This document shows positions 1 through 7,889 of a stretch of 50,164 nt of DNA, in pieces. A program made the translations under genes and the position numbers. Position 1 is the stretch's first letter; each line of letters starts with the position of its first letter. This stretch comes from Helicobacteraceae bacterium (GTDB lineage Bacteria > Campylobacterota > Campylobacteria > Campylobacterales > SZUA-545). The stretch lies in contig JAIRNH010000032.1 of the NCBI GenBank assembly GCA_031258155.1, forward strand, positions 1-50,164, given 5' to 3'. The notes beneath the pieces are model-generated. The model was not told the DNA's origin. It made no database searches and saw only the letters and a program-made list of their open reading frames with translations.

Positions 1-203
1 CGCTGCTTAGCTAGTATAATCCCTTCATAAGCATCCGATCTAAAATCGTCGGCGCTATAGGCTAAATCGCTCCCATTCCTAACGCGATCTCTGACAATAG
101 CGCAAATCATTTTCGCGCACTCCTCTGCTTCCTCTGCCGTCCAATATGGGACAATCGTGCGTAGCGTGAGCGGATCGATAAAGAGATGATTAGCGGCGGA
201 CAT
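1..203 (-). CDS. Hypothetical protein, C-terminus cut by window edge
   Basis: An open frame of 67 codons begins with ATG at 203 and runs off the window start without a stop. The visible N-terminus is soluble, with an acidic stretch (AEEAEECAK) and no signal peptide or membrane segment. I do not recognise the family. It lies downstream of the 3' end of tRNA-Thr in the same orientation, 49 bases away, a position where integrated elements are often found; that is inference only. The upstream purine signal (GGGCGACT) is weak, so the start is tentative. Confidence 0.45.
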   Translation of the reverse strand, partial: MSAANHLFIDPLTLRTIVPYWTAEEAEECAKMICAIVRDRVRNGSDLAYSADDFRSDAYEGIILAKQ

Positions 204-252
204 AGTCGCCCGTGCCGAGAGAGTAAAAACGTTTGGTCGATTGCGGCTTGGC

Positions 253-327
253 TGGAGCCAATGGCGGGAATCGAACCCGCGACCGCTCGCTTACGAAGCG
301 AGAGCTCTACCGCTGAGCTACATTGGC
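253..327 (-). tRNA. tRNA-Thr (anticodon CGT)
   Basis: Read on the minus strand this is a full cloverleaf: acceptor stem GCCAATG/CATTGGC, D arm with AGCTCAGCGGTAGAGCT, a five-pair anticodon stem CTCGC/GCGAG around loop TTCGTAA (anticodon CGT, reading ACG), and T arm GCGGG-TTCGATT-CCCGC. The discriminator base is U and the CCA end is encoded. The gene stands alone. Confidence 0.95.
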
Positions 328-513
328 AAAGAGAGCGTGAAATAAAGGCGCAATTCTAGCCAAAAACCCTAAAAACGCCCGCGACGAGGGTAGTAAAGGC
401 TTTGATCGGCGCGAAACGCAAATCAATCCGACGATCCCAAAAAATCGCCGATTATAACCGCCGCGATCGCCGCGCTAACTTCTTTATCGCGACGCTTAGC
501 GGAAAAGATCGCA

Positions 514-1209
514 TTAGAAACCGCCGATCGCAAACAGCGTCTCGTATTCCAACCGCGAGTTTGGATAGTTAGCCATTAGCCGTTTTGTCTCCGAAACGCT
601 TAACCTCGTTTTGCCGCCGCCAATGCCGCTTTCGCGAATATATGAAAACATCTCGCGTTTCGAGCCAAACTCTAAACGATAGTTTTTGCTCCAAAACCTA
701 GCGTTAAAATAGCGCGAAATTATCCCGCGCGCCTCGCGCTCGGATAACAGCGGCGTTTGCGCGCCGGAGAGGTCGCGAAGCGTTTGAAGCGTTTTGTCTG
801 TAAAAAGCGCAAAGGCGATTTTGCCGCCAAAAGGCGCGATCGCCTTTAGCGTTTTATCGAGATCGCTTGCCCACTGGAGCGAACAGCAAGAGGCGATCAG
901 GTCAAACGGAGCGTAAGCGGCAAGTTTTTCTAGCGCGCGAACGTCGTTGAAATCGACCAGCGCCTTGCGAACGCAATCGCCGCTTGGATGTAGCTTGATC
1001 ATCGCCTCCGCCGCGTCGATCGCGGCAAAGAGATCGACGCTCCACGATATTTGACGATAGATCGCGCCGTCGCCGCAACCTATATCCGCTATACGCTTTG
1101 GCGCGTAATTTACGGCGCTTATCAACTCTTTGGCGATTGTCTTTTGCATGGCGCTCAGTCTCGCGTAACGCGCCGAAAATCTATCAAATCGTCGCGTCGC
1201 CGCTCCCAC
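514..1209 (-). CDS. bioC: Malonyl-[ACP] O-methyltransferase BioC
   Basis: A 231-residue SAM-dependent methyltransferase. Motif I (IADIGCGDG) is at about residues 40-48, and SCCSLQWASDL (about 107-117) matches the BioC-type motif that normally reads like S-N-x-x-x-Q-W. The C-terminal FSYIRESGIGGGK (about 188-200) is the glycine-rich loop typical of BioC. BioC methylates malonyl-ACP to disguise it for fatty acid synthesis, the entry to pimeloyl-ACP and biotin. The GTG start at 1209 is favoured by an AAAGGAG five bases upstream. It is divergent from secG. No other intact biotin gene is in the window; a bioD remnant lies at 36881-37053. Confidence 0.8.
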   Translation of the reverse strand: MGAATRRFDRFSARYARLSAMQKTIAKELISAVNYAPKRIADIGCGDGAIYRQISWSVDLFAAIDAAEAMIKLHPSGDCVRKALVDFNDVRALEKLAAYAPFDLIASCCSLQWASDLDKTLKAIAPFGGKIAFALFTDKTLQTLRDLSGAQTPLLSEREARGIISRYFNARFWSKNYRLEFGSKREMFSYIRESGIGGGKTRLSVSETKRLMANYPNSRLEYETLFAIGGF

Positions 1210-1285
1210 TAAGCTCCTTTACAGACATTTTAAGCTAAAATTCGCGCCGCATTTTAACCTACAAAATCTCTTGTTGGGAGTTTTT

Positions 1286-1645
1286 ATGACAAGCGCTTTG
1301 CTAATCGCGCAATTCGTGCTGGCGGCAATTATAGTCGTGGTCGTCTTGCTTCAAAAAAGTTCTAGTATCGGTTTGGGCGCGTATAGCGGCAGCAACGAAT
1401 CCTTGTTTGGCTCGCGGGGTCCAAACGCCTTTTTAGCCAAAGTTACCGCGTTTTTTGGCGCGTTACTGATAGCTAACTCCATCGCGCTCACCTATATCTA
1501 CTATGCGGGGCGCGACGCTTCCGTAGTTGATCGCGCCGTTATTCAAACCCCCGCGAGCGTCGAAGAGCAAACGTCGATTCCGCTTGCGCCCGACTCGGCG
1601 GGGGTTCCAGAAACGTTGGTTATTCCCGACGCGCCAAAGGAGTAA
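1286..1645 (+). CDS. secG: Preprotein translocase subunit SecG
   Basis: A protein of about 119 residues with two membrane segments (about 2-22 and 50-72) separated by the conserved loop [20 protein letters not shown], typical of SecG. SecG associates with SecYE and assists protein export across the inner membrane. The tail after the second helix is acidic and proline-rich and less conserved. I place the start at ATG 1286 because GGGAG lies five bases upstream; an in-frame TTG at 1271 would put the ribosome site inside the gene. It is first in secG-frr-pyrE, an order familiar in Campylobacterales. Confidence 0.9.
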   Translation: MTSALLIAQFVLAAIIVVVVLLQKSSSIGLGAYSGSNESLFGSRGPNAFLAKVTAFFGALLIANSIALTYIYYAGRDASVVDRAVIQTPASVEEQTSIPLAPDSAGVPETLVIPDAPKE

Positions 1646-1647
1646 GC

Positions 1648-2205
1648 ATGCTAAAGCCGATTTACGACGAAACAAAAACGCGAATGCAAAAATGTATAGA
1701 GTCGCTAAGCCACGAGTTTAGCTCTCTGCGCACCGGCAAGGTTTCGCCTAAAATCGTCGAAAACGTCAAAATTGACTATTTTGGGACGGCGACGGCGCTA
1801 AACGCGGTCGGCTCCATAACCACGCCCGACGCGAATACGATCGTTATTACGCCGTGGGATAAGAGTCTGTTAAAGGATATTGAAAAGACGATTCAGATCG
1901 CGAATATTGGCGTTAATCCGTCTAATAACGGCGCGGGCGTGATTTTGGCTTTTGCGCCGATGACGCAAGATCAACGCAAAGAGGCGGTAAAACACGCCAA
2001 AGCTATGGCGGAAAAAGCCAAAGTCGCCTCGCGCAACGTTCGGCAGGACGCGAACAATAAAATAAAGAAACTAGAAAAAGACAAAGCGATTACCGAAGAC
2101 GAGAGCAAGCGCGCGCACGACGAAATACAGAAAATAGCCGACGAGACAATCGCCTTGATCGATAAACATTTGGCTGAAAAAGAAACGAATATCCTTAAAA
2201 TCTAG
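1648..2205 (+). CDS. frr: Ribosome recycling factor
   Basis: A 185-residue protein, the usual RRF length. The N-terminal helix contains the conserved [16 protein letters not shown], followed by the beta domain ([20 protein letters not shown], about 69-88) and the long C-terminal helices ([18 protein letters not shown]). RRF acts with EF-G to split post-termination ribosomes. An AAAGGAG precedes the ATG, and the gene starts two bases after the secG stop, so the two are co-transcribed. Confidence 0.95.
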   Translation: MLKPIYDETKTRMQKCIESLSHEFSSLRTGKVSPKIVENVKIDYFGTATALNAVGSITTPDANTIVITPWDKSLLKDIEKTIQIANIGVNPSNNGAGVILAFAPMTQDQRKEAVKHAKAMAEKAKVASRNVRQDANNKIKKLEKDKAITEDESKRAHDEIQKIADETIALIDKHLAEKETNILKI

Positions 2206-2212
2206 GCTAACT

Positions 2213-2821
2213 ATGGACGTAGAGGCTATTTACAAAAACGCCGGCGCTATTTTGACGGGGCATTTTCTGCTTAGCAGCGGCGCTCACAGCGGCTTTTATC
2301 TGCAATCGGCTAAAGCGCTCGAAAATCCAAAAACCGCCGAAAAACTAGCGATCGCGCTGGCGGAGCAAATACGCGCCGCCGCGATCGAGGCGCAAGCCGT
2401 CTGCGCGCCGGCGCTTGGCGGGATTTTAGCCGGCTACGAATTGGCGCGAGCGCTTGGCGTTCGCTCTATTTTTACGGAGCGCGCCGAAGGCAAAATGACG
2501 CTTCGGCGCGGCTTTGAGGTGGCAAAAGGCGAGAAAGTTATCGTCTGCGAGGATATTATCACGACGGGCGGATCGGCTATGGAGTGCGCCAAAATCATCG
2601 AGGCGCTCGGCGGAGAGATAGTCGCGTTTGCCGCTTTGGCAAATCGCGGTTTCTGCCGTCGCGTCGGCGGCGCGGCGGGAGTTAGCGCGTGCAAACTGCC
2701 GCCCAATAAACCTCTTTTCGCGTTGGCGGATTTTGATTTTCCCATCTATGCGCCCGATCAATGTCCGCTTTGCGCCAAACACGGCGCGCCGATAAAACCC
2801 GGCAGCCGAAGCGCCGTATAA
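2213..2821 (+). CDS. pyrE: Orotate phosphoribosyltransferase
   Basis: A 202-residue type I phosphoribosyltransferase. The PRPP-binding motif [19 protein letters not shown] lies at about residues 109-127, and the N-terminal substrate region [18 protein letters not shown] at about 18-35 is typical of PyrE. It converts orotate and PRPP to OMP in de novo pyrimidine synthesis. It begins seven bases after frr, closing the secG-frr-pyrE operon. Only a weak ribosome site is seen, consistent with translational coupling. The gene is followed directly by the repeat-filled region starting near 2876. Confidence 0.93.
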   Translation: MDVEAIYKNAGAILTGHFLLSSGAHSGFYLQSAKALENPKTAEKLAIALAEQIRAAAIEAQAVCAPALGGILAGYELARALGVRSIFTERAEGKMTLRRGFEVAKGEKVIVCEDIITTGGSAMECAKIIEALGGEIVAFAALANRGFCRRVGGAAGVSACKLPPNKPLFALADFDFPIYAPDQCPLCAKHGAPIKPGSRSAV

Positions 2822-2875
2822 AGTCCTAATAAGATCGCAATCGTTTTGCCGATCTAACGCCGTAAGCGCAAGATT

Positions 2876-2937
2876 CCGTCATACCCGCGCAAGGCGGTAG
2901 AAACGCGATCGCTTCGTAATCAAAAGCGGGTATCCAG
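2876..2937 (+). repeat. Dispersed TCATACCCGCG...GGGTATCC repeat
   Basis: The segment opens with CCGTCATACCCGCGC and closes with GCGGGTATCCAG, so its ends are inverted copies of each other (TACCCGC/GCGGGTA). Its core contains CGCTTCGTAATC, also found in the repeat at 24988-25050. It belongs to the same family as the elements at 2976-3091, 24988-25140 and 42934-43162. It is noncoding and sits in the spacer after pyrE. Confidence 0.7.
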
Positions 2938-2975
2938 ATACGCGCGCGCAAACGCTAAGCCAATCGTCAGCTTCC

Positions 2976-3091
2976 CATCATACCCGCGCAAGCCGGGTAT
3001 CCATAACGACGATCGGCAAAAAGATGGAATCCCGCCTTCCTTTGCGATTACGGGCGGTAAACCGTCCTATCGCTTCGCGCAGGAATGATGG
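2976..3091. repeat. Short inverted-repeat (MITE-like) element, about 116 bp
   Basis: The left end reads CATCATACCCGCGC and the right end is the near reverse complement GCGCAGGAATGATG, giving terminal inverted repeats of about 14 bases. Inside, CCGGGTATCC at the left faces GGAATCCCGCC at the right, a second inverted pair. The 3' end of the broken gene to the right reads into this element, suggesting insertion or recombination there. No transposase is encoded. Confidence 0.65.
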
Positions 3092-3609
3092 GGGCGGCGT
3101 TTTTAGTTTTACGATCCAGTAGTTACTATCGCCTTGGTTTTCCGTTACAGCGCCGTCAGCAAAGGAGTTAACGCCCGCGATAATATAGCCGCCGTCTTTT
3201 GTCTGTTGGATGGAATTAGCGTAGTCATTGGCGCTACCGCCAAGACTTTTTTGCCATTCAATAACGCCGTTTGCTTTTAGTTTTAGATCCAATAGTTACT
3301 ATCGCCTTGGTTTTCCGTTACAGCGCCGTCAGCAAAGGAGTCAACGCCCGCGATAATATAGCCGCCGCCGTTTGTCTGTTGGATGGAATTAGCGTAGTCA
3401 TTGGCGCTACCGCCAAGACTTTTTTGCCGCTTGATTATAGGGGGAGACTTTTGCTTATCGCCATCGTCGTCGTTACCGCCGCCCGCTAGTAATATTAGAA
3501 AGGTTAGGCTAATTACAGATAGTAGAAAGAGAACGAGAGGAATCTTTTTTTTGACCTCCAATAATATGATTAAAGCAAAAGCCAAACCGAGCGAACTGCA
3601 TTGCAACAA
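2978..3609 (-). pseudogene. Broken exported protein with 58-residue tandem repeats
   Basis: Two overlapping minus-strand frames make one disrupted gene. The N-terminal part has a hydrophobic export segment (PLVLFLLSVISLTFLILLAG) followed by an acidic linker (NDDDGDKQK). The first repeat, starting QKSLGGSANDYANSIQQT, ends at a stop at 3283. There ATCTAAAA replaces the ATCGTAAAA found in the second copy: a one-base deletion beside position 3285. The second copy continues in the shifted frame and then runs into the repeat element, so the native C-terminus is gone. The lipobox-like LLAGGG lacks the cysteine seen in the window's other lipoproteins, and GGAGG is followed by A8 with no ATG. These lesions point to decay, though the frameshift alone could be a sequencing error. 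The repeat resembles bacterial surface repeats of the DGGYIIAG type; function unknown. Confidence 0.7.
3112..3428 (-). repeat. Two-copy tandem repeat inside the broken gene
   Basis: Positions 3112-3255 and 3285-3428 are nearly identical over 144 bases with an offset of 173. Restoring the missing base makes the period 174, or 58 codons. The few differences include GTCTTTTGTC versus GCCGTTTGTC. Near identity suggests recent duplication or gene conversion. Confidence 0.85.
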
Positions 3610-3615
3610 TCTCTT

Positions 3616-3950
3616 TTCCTGATGAAAATCAAAGTTTATGAATGTTAAGTCATTTACGCTTAAATTAGCGTTGATCTAATTCGCGCGAAAACAAAACGCA
3701 ACGTTTGCCCGATGAAACGCAACTTAATAGTTAAATTGAAAGAAGCGAGACTTAAATTGAAACAAAGCGTAGCGCAGATTTCGCGCCGTTTGATTTAGTC
3801 GAAAAACGCCGATTGTATCGTCTCCGCGTTTACTCTGCTATCTATAGCCCCGCCGTTTATGAGCGCGAACGCCTAGAAAAACCGATTATATTATCGCCGC
3901 CCGCGTCTATCGCTATTAAAAAGGCGTTTAGCTAAAGCGAGCATAAACGC
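3616..3950. other. Spacer without a convincing gene
   Basis: A plus-strand frame of 28 codons starts at ATG 3713 (MKRNLIVKLKEARLKLK, basic). It overlaps a second open frame without a start codon that ends at about 3935. Neither has a clear ribosome site. The region may hold the eroded end of an older gene, but I cannot identify one. Confidence 0.4.
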
Positions 3951-4619
3951 TTGAACAGTAGTCGCGTTTTATACGACGCAAAAGCCGCTTTGTTTGCGGC
4001 GGCTTATATTCAGCGTTTTCGCGCTTATCGGGACTACGGCTTAATATCGTCTTTGGCGCTTCTTAATTCCTCCCGCGACACATCGCGATATGCCGCTTGC
4101 GATCAAATAAGGAATCTTTATTGCTTGTTGTTTGACAAGGAGCGAGAGATGATCATATCGTCTTTTGACGGCTTGTCTTATTCGCGCGGCGACGTTTACG
4201 GACTAAATAGCGCGGCGACGTTAAGCAAAACGGGATTGTCGGCGCAAAATCAAAGCGGGACGACCAGCGATCAAGACGCGATCGAGCGCGCTTTTGAGAC
4301 GGCTTCGATCGGCGCGAGCGAATTTGTAGCGGCGGATATGAAAGCGCGAATTTTAGAGGCTGACTTAAACTCGCAAACCTATGTAGAACGAGCGTTGATC
4401 CTGCGTTTTCAAAGCGCGCAAGCGCTAAGCAAATCAAGCGTAAACGAGGCGATAAAAGCCCAAAATCTAATCCTCGCCTCGCGCGGAGAGCCGCCGATCA
4501 CCCCTGCGGAAGAGCGGGCGCTTGAAAGCCGCGCCCACGCGATCGTTAAACAGCGAATCGCCTTCCTCGACGCCTTTACGAAGGCGGCGGACGCAAAATT
4601 TGTTAAAATTAGAATTTAG
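3951..4619 (+). CDS. Hypothetical protein, unrecognised
   Basis: An open frame of 222 codons from TTG at 3951, with the upstream in-frame stop at 3933. It is predicted soluble and mostly helical, with a Ser/Thr/Gln-rich middle (SAQNQSGTTSDQDAIERAFE, about 96-115). The C-terminal half is charged and helical (ITPAEERALESRAHAIVKQR). There is no signal peptide, membrane helix or motif that I recognise. The start is uncertain: no strong ribosome site precedes TTG, and the next ATG is at about residue 67. It lies between a broken gene and a possible decayed frame, so it may belong to a small accessory or phage-derived island; that is inference. Confidence 0.5.
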   Translation: MNSSRVLYDAKAALFAAAYIQRFRAYRDYGLISSLALLNSSRDTSRYAACDQIRNLYCLLFDKEREMIISSFDGLSYSRGDVYGLNSAATLSKTGLSAQNQSGTTSDQDAIERAFETASIGASEFVAADMKARILEADLNSQTYVERALILRFQSAQALSKSSVNEAIKAQNLILASRGEPPITPAEERALESRAHAIVKQRIAFLDAFTKAADAKFVKIRI

Positions 4620-4689
4620 TATAGTTTTTTTATATAAAATTAAGTTTAACTCGTTAAACTAGCCTCTATCTTAAATTTTGGGAGGCTAA

Positions 4690-4978
4690 ATGATCAAACA
4701 ATTCGCTTTGAGGCTCCGCGCCGCGAGTTGGATTATTCGCCGCCGAAACGATAGCGGAGCTATTCGTAGCGGCGCAAGAGGGGGCGAAGAAAAAGGCTTG
4801 GATCGGTAAACGCAACCAAATACGAACCTCTTTTACGCTCTCGCTTAATTTTATATCCGCGCAAAAGCGCTCGCGAGCTATCAAAGCGGAAAACGGCGGG
4901 GTTACGCCCGCGCGCCGGATAAAAACGGACGCGCTTAAACGTCCTTATGATACGAGCGGGCATTTAGGCGATCTTTAA
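4690..4978 (+). pseudogene. Possible decayed short gene
   Basis: GGGAGG at 4680 precedes ATG 4690, a strong start signal, but this frame stops after 39 codons. The next frame is open from 4712 to a stop at 4976-4978, about 88 codons without an ATG. It reads as plausible protein (AAETIAELFVAAQEGAKKK, later KRPYDTSGHLGDL). A frameshift near the start would join the ribosome site to this frame. I do not recognise the product. Overlapping minus-strand frames here look like shadows. Confidence 0.3.
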
Positions 4979-5155
4979 ACGCTTGCGCGAACAACGAAGG
5001 CAAAATAGACGATTTGACGTTTAGCTAAAGATTGAAAAGCTAAATGAAATCAACGGTAAGTCTTAGCGTCGCGCGGCGGAGGAAGCGGTTCGTTTGCGGC
5101 GTAGTTTTATAATTCGGTTAGCGTCGTAAACGCTTATTCATATCCCATTATATCC

Positions 5156-5179
5156 ATCGCCCCGCTTTTGCGGGGCGAT
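5156..5179. terminator. Perfect hairpin downstream of modD
   Basis: ATCGCCCCGC, loop TTTT, GCGGGGCGAT: a ten-pair perfect GC-rich stem with a tetraloop, 20 bases past the modD stop on the minus strand. There is no U-run on either side, so this is a transcript-end hairpin by position rather than a textbook intrinsic terminator. Confidence 0.5.
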
Positions 5180-5198
5180 CATCGACGACGCGGACGCT

Positions 5199-6026
5199 TC
5201 AAGAGATATTTACCTCAAAGTCTATCGGCTTATCGTAGTAAAACTGCCAAGAGCTTACGATAGAATCCGCGCCGGCTTTTACATACTCTTGAACGTTGCT
5301 AGGGTCTATGCCGCCAGCGACGGCTATGCGGATGTTTGGCGCTAACTTTTTTATCTCTAGCGTATCGTTTGGAGATAGCTTATCAAGCTGTAATATATCC
5401 GCGTATGGCGCGAATTTTACCGCTTCGTCTATCGACTTTACCTCGATAATTATCTTTTTTTCAATCAATCGCCGTTTAATCTCGGCTAACCCGTCAAATA
5501 CGCGCGCGTCGTCGCCAAGAAAAACGCGATGTTCGTTAAACAACAAAAAGGTCTCGGTTAATCCGGCTCGATGCGCGCTCCCGCCGCCGGCTAAAACAGC
5601 TTTTAACGATAGCGCTTTCGCGCCCGGAACCGATTTCCTAGAGCAACCTACGCCAACTAGCGGATTTGTCGCTTTAGCAAGCGTAACCAAGCGATTTGTC
5701 CTCGTGGCGATCGTAGAGGCGAAGCTAATAACGTTTTGCGAAACGCGCCACGCTAAATGAACGTTTCGCGCGGCGCCCGTCGCGCTAAAAATAACTTGCT
5801 TCGAGGCTATCGATTCGCCCGCGATCGCGTATTCTTTTACGACGAGATCGAGCTTTTGCGCGATCTTAACGGCTTCTTCGCAACCGCAAACGACGCAATC
5901 GCTTCTAGCCGCAATTTCAATCGTCGCCTTTTGATCGCATATGCCAAGCGCCTTTGTCGTTAGATCGAAATAGCCGATCTCTTCGGAGATCCACTCGTCT
6001 ATAACGCTGTCTTTAATATAACTCAA
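5199..6026 (-). CDS. modD: ModD-type nicotinate-nucleotide pyrophosphorylase homologue
   Basis: A 275-residue protein of the quinolinate phosphoribosyltransferase (NadC) fold. DLTT at about 21-24, ATRTNRLV at about 107-114, SRKSVPGAKALSLKAVLAGG (about 129-148) and the following SAHRAGL with NEHRVF are the ModD form of the NadC active-site segments. IAVAGGID and GADSIVSS lie in the C-terminal barrel. ModD genes usually accompany molybdate transport genes and their exact reaction is not settled; none are visible here. The TTG start at 6026 has GAGGAAT upstream. Being NadC itself is less likely because of the GGGSAHRAGL signature. Confidence 0.7.
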   Translation of the reverse strand: MSYIKDSVIDEWISEEIGYFDLTTKALGICDQKATIEIAARSDCVVCGCEEAVKIAQKLDLVVKEYAIAGESIASKQVIFSATGAARNVHLAWRVSQNVISFASTIATRTNRLVTLAKATNPLVGVGCSRKSVPGAKALSLKAVLAGGGSAHRAGLTETFLLFNEHRVFLGDDARVFDGLAEIKRRLIEKKIIIEVKSIDEAVKFAPYADILQLDKLSPNDTLEIKKLAPNIRIAVAGGIDPSNVQEYVKAGADSIVSSWQFYYDKPIDFEVNIS

Positions 6027-6069
6027 CTCGTATTCCTCGATTGCCGCCCTAAAAATGCGCGGCGATCTA

Positions 6070-7695
6070 TTAAACGTTTTCCGTCTTGGCTTTAAGCGCG
6101 TATTCTATCATCAGTCTAGCCGCCTCTCTATACTCGTCCACAAAAGTCGCCGAACGCAGATCGCTAAAAACGCCGGGCGTCGTCGTATTGTTGGTTTTGA
6201 TCACTAAATTCACGTTTGGATTTGCGCTGATGATTGCCTCCGCCGCAAAGCGAATATCGTTCTCTCGATCGATCGCGATAATAACGGCGGCGGCGCTTTT
6301 TACGCCCGCGTGTTCTAAAATAGATCGTTGCGCGGCGTTGCCAAGCATAACGGCGTGTCCGCGCTCGAATCCTTCCTCGACTTTCTTATACTGTCCTTCC
6401 ACGCAGATATACGGAATTTCGCGTTCTTTAAGCATCTGCGCCACCTGTTGCCCTAAAGCCGCTCCGTAACCGATCACTATAACGTGACCCGATACGCTTG
6501 CGGATTGGATATTAGGCGCCGGCAAGCTCTGTTTTTTGCCGCGCTCGAAAAGCGAGGCTATGCGTTCGGAGTTTTTAATGATAAACGGCGTTAGCACCAT
6601 AGAGATCGCTATCGCCGCCGATAGCTGCCCCAAAAACTCCTTGTCGGGCAGAATGCCCGCTTGCGTGGCTAAGGCGAAAATGGCGAAGCCAAATTCGCCC
6701 ATCTGCATTAACGCGATCGCGCTCCTAACCGCTGAAAACTTATCGCTTAACGCGCGCGCGACGATATATATTACGATCGCTTTGCATAGCATAACTATCG
6801 CTACGACCGCGGCGATAAAGCCTATGTGATCGACAAGCAGTCTAAGGTTGATCTGCAAACCTACGGTAACAAAAAACACGCCCAATAACAGATCGCGAAA
6901 GGGCGAGAGATCGGCTTCTACCTGATGTTTATAATGAGTTTCGGCAATCATAATTCCGGCGATGAGCGCGCCTAAGGAGTAACTAAAGCCAAATTCATGC
7001 GCCAACAGCGCCGCGCCGACGACAATCAGCAAAACCGAGCCGATAAAGATCTCGTGCGTTTGCGAACTGTTTGCCAACTCGAGCAGTTTTGTTATGACGA
7101 ATTTGCCGATCGTGGATAAGACGATCAGCACTATGATCGCCGATACGCTCATCTGCAAAATCAAATGCATAGGGGTTATGTCCGGCTTTGAAAAAAGCGT
7201 AACCATCAGCAAAACGGGGATTACGGCAATGTCTTGAAAGATGAGAATGCCAAGCGCCTGCTTGCCGTAAGGCTTGCCGATTTCGCCGCGCTCTTTGAGC
7301 AGTTTTAGCACGATGGCGGTAGAGGACATTGAAAGCGCGGAAGATAACACGACCGCCGCTTTTGGCTCTATACCCATAACCCAAATCGCGATAACGGAAA
7401 ACAGCGCGGCGCTTACGACCACTTGTAAAAAGCCGAATAAAAAGACCTCGCGCTTCATCGCCCGCAAGTAATCGAGCGAAAACTCAAGCCCTATGGTGAA
7501 CATTAAAAATACAATGCCAAACTCGCCGATCTCGTCTAGCGCGTGATGCTCCTCGCCGATCGTAAAAAGTTGCGCGACGATTACGCCGGAAGCAATATAT
7601 CCGATCACGGGCGGAATATCGAGTTTCTTTAGATAGATGTTCAAAACGATGGCGATTGCGCTTGCGGCAATCACGACGAGGAGAATCGAGTCCAT
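6070..7695 (-). CDS. CPA2-family monovalent cation:proton antiporter with RCK domain
   Basis: A 541-residue KefB/KefC-like protein. About twelve hydrophobic segments fill residues 1-385, including PPVIGYIASGVIVAQL and FGIVFLMFTIGLEFSLDYL typical of the Na/H-exchanger fold, and FSYSLGALIAGIMIAE in the core. From about residue 403 a TrkA-N/RCK nucleotide-binding domain begins (HVIVIGYGAALGQQVAQML). Such proteins exchange K+ or Na+ for H+ across the inner membrane, gated by nucleotide or redox ligand; the ion cannot be read from sequence. The ATG start at 7695 is preceded by AGGACGC. Confidence 0.85.
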   Translation of the reverse strand: MDSILLVVIAASAIAIVLNIYLKKLDIPPVIGYIASGVIVAQLFTIGEEHHALDEIGEFGIVFLMFTIGLEFSLDYLRAMKREVFLFGFLQVVVSAALFSVIAIWVMGIEPKAAVVLSSALSMSSTAIVLKLLKERGEIGKPYGKQALGILIFQDIAVIPVLLMVTLFSKPDITPMHLILQMSVSAIIVLIVLSTIGKFVITKLLELANSSQTHEIFIGSVLLIVVGAALLAHEFGFSYSLGALIAGIMIAETHYKHQVEADLSPFRDLLLGVFFVTVGLQINLRLLVDHIGFIAAVVAIVMLCKAIVIYIVARALSDKFSAVRSAIALMQMGEFGFAIFALATQAGILPDKEFLGQLSAAIAISMVLTPFIIKNSERIASLFERGKKQSLPAPNIQSASVSGHVIVIGYGAALGQQVAQMLKEREIPYICVEGQYKKVEEGFERGHAVMLGNAAQRSILEHAGVKSAAAVIIAIDRENDIRFAAEAIISANPNVNLVIKTNNTTTPGVFSDLRSATFVDEYREAARLMIEYALKAKTENV

Positions 7696-7787
7696 TAAGC
7701 GTCCTAGATTATTTTACGCGTATTGTAACGATTAACCCCGATAAAACAAGCCTTTCGCGTCTATTTTTTAAGCGATAAAGCGGGGCT

Positions 7788-7817
7788 ATTATATTTTGGG
7801 GCAAGTCAAAACGGCAA
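7788..7817 (-). promoter_or_regulatory. Candidate sigma-70-type promoter for the antiporter gene
   Basis: On the minus strand TATAAT (7788-7793) lies 18 bases downstream of TTGCCG (7812-7817), about 90 bases before the antiporter start. The match is by eye. Confidence 0.35.
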
Positions 7818-7889
7818 AGTCTTTTCGCCTCTTTCGCGAAAAGTTGATCGCGATACGAAGGCGCGATTACGCGTAGCGCCCCGCTCTCC

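Noticed and set aside
3112-3428. Tandem repeat as CRISPR or satellite
   Set aside because: It is in frame and protein-coding (58 codons per unit), with only two copies.
4666-4963. Two overlapping minus-strand ORFs
   Set aside because: They oppose a plus-strand frame with a better ribosome site; composition looks like shadows.
7788-7889. Missing C-terminal domain of Cas6 in another frame
   Set aside because: The open frame after the stop does not show a RAMP-like glycine loop or other Cas6 pattern.
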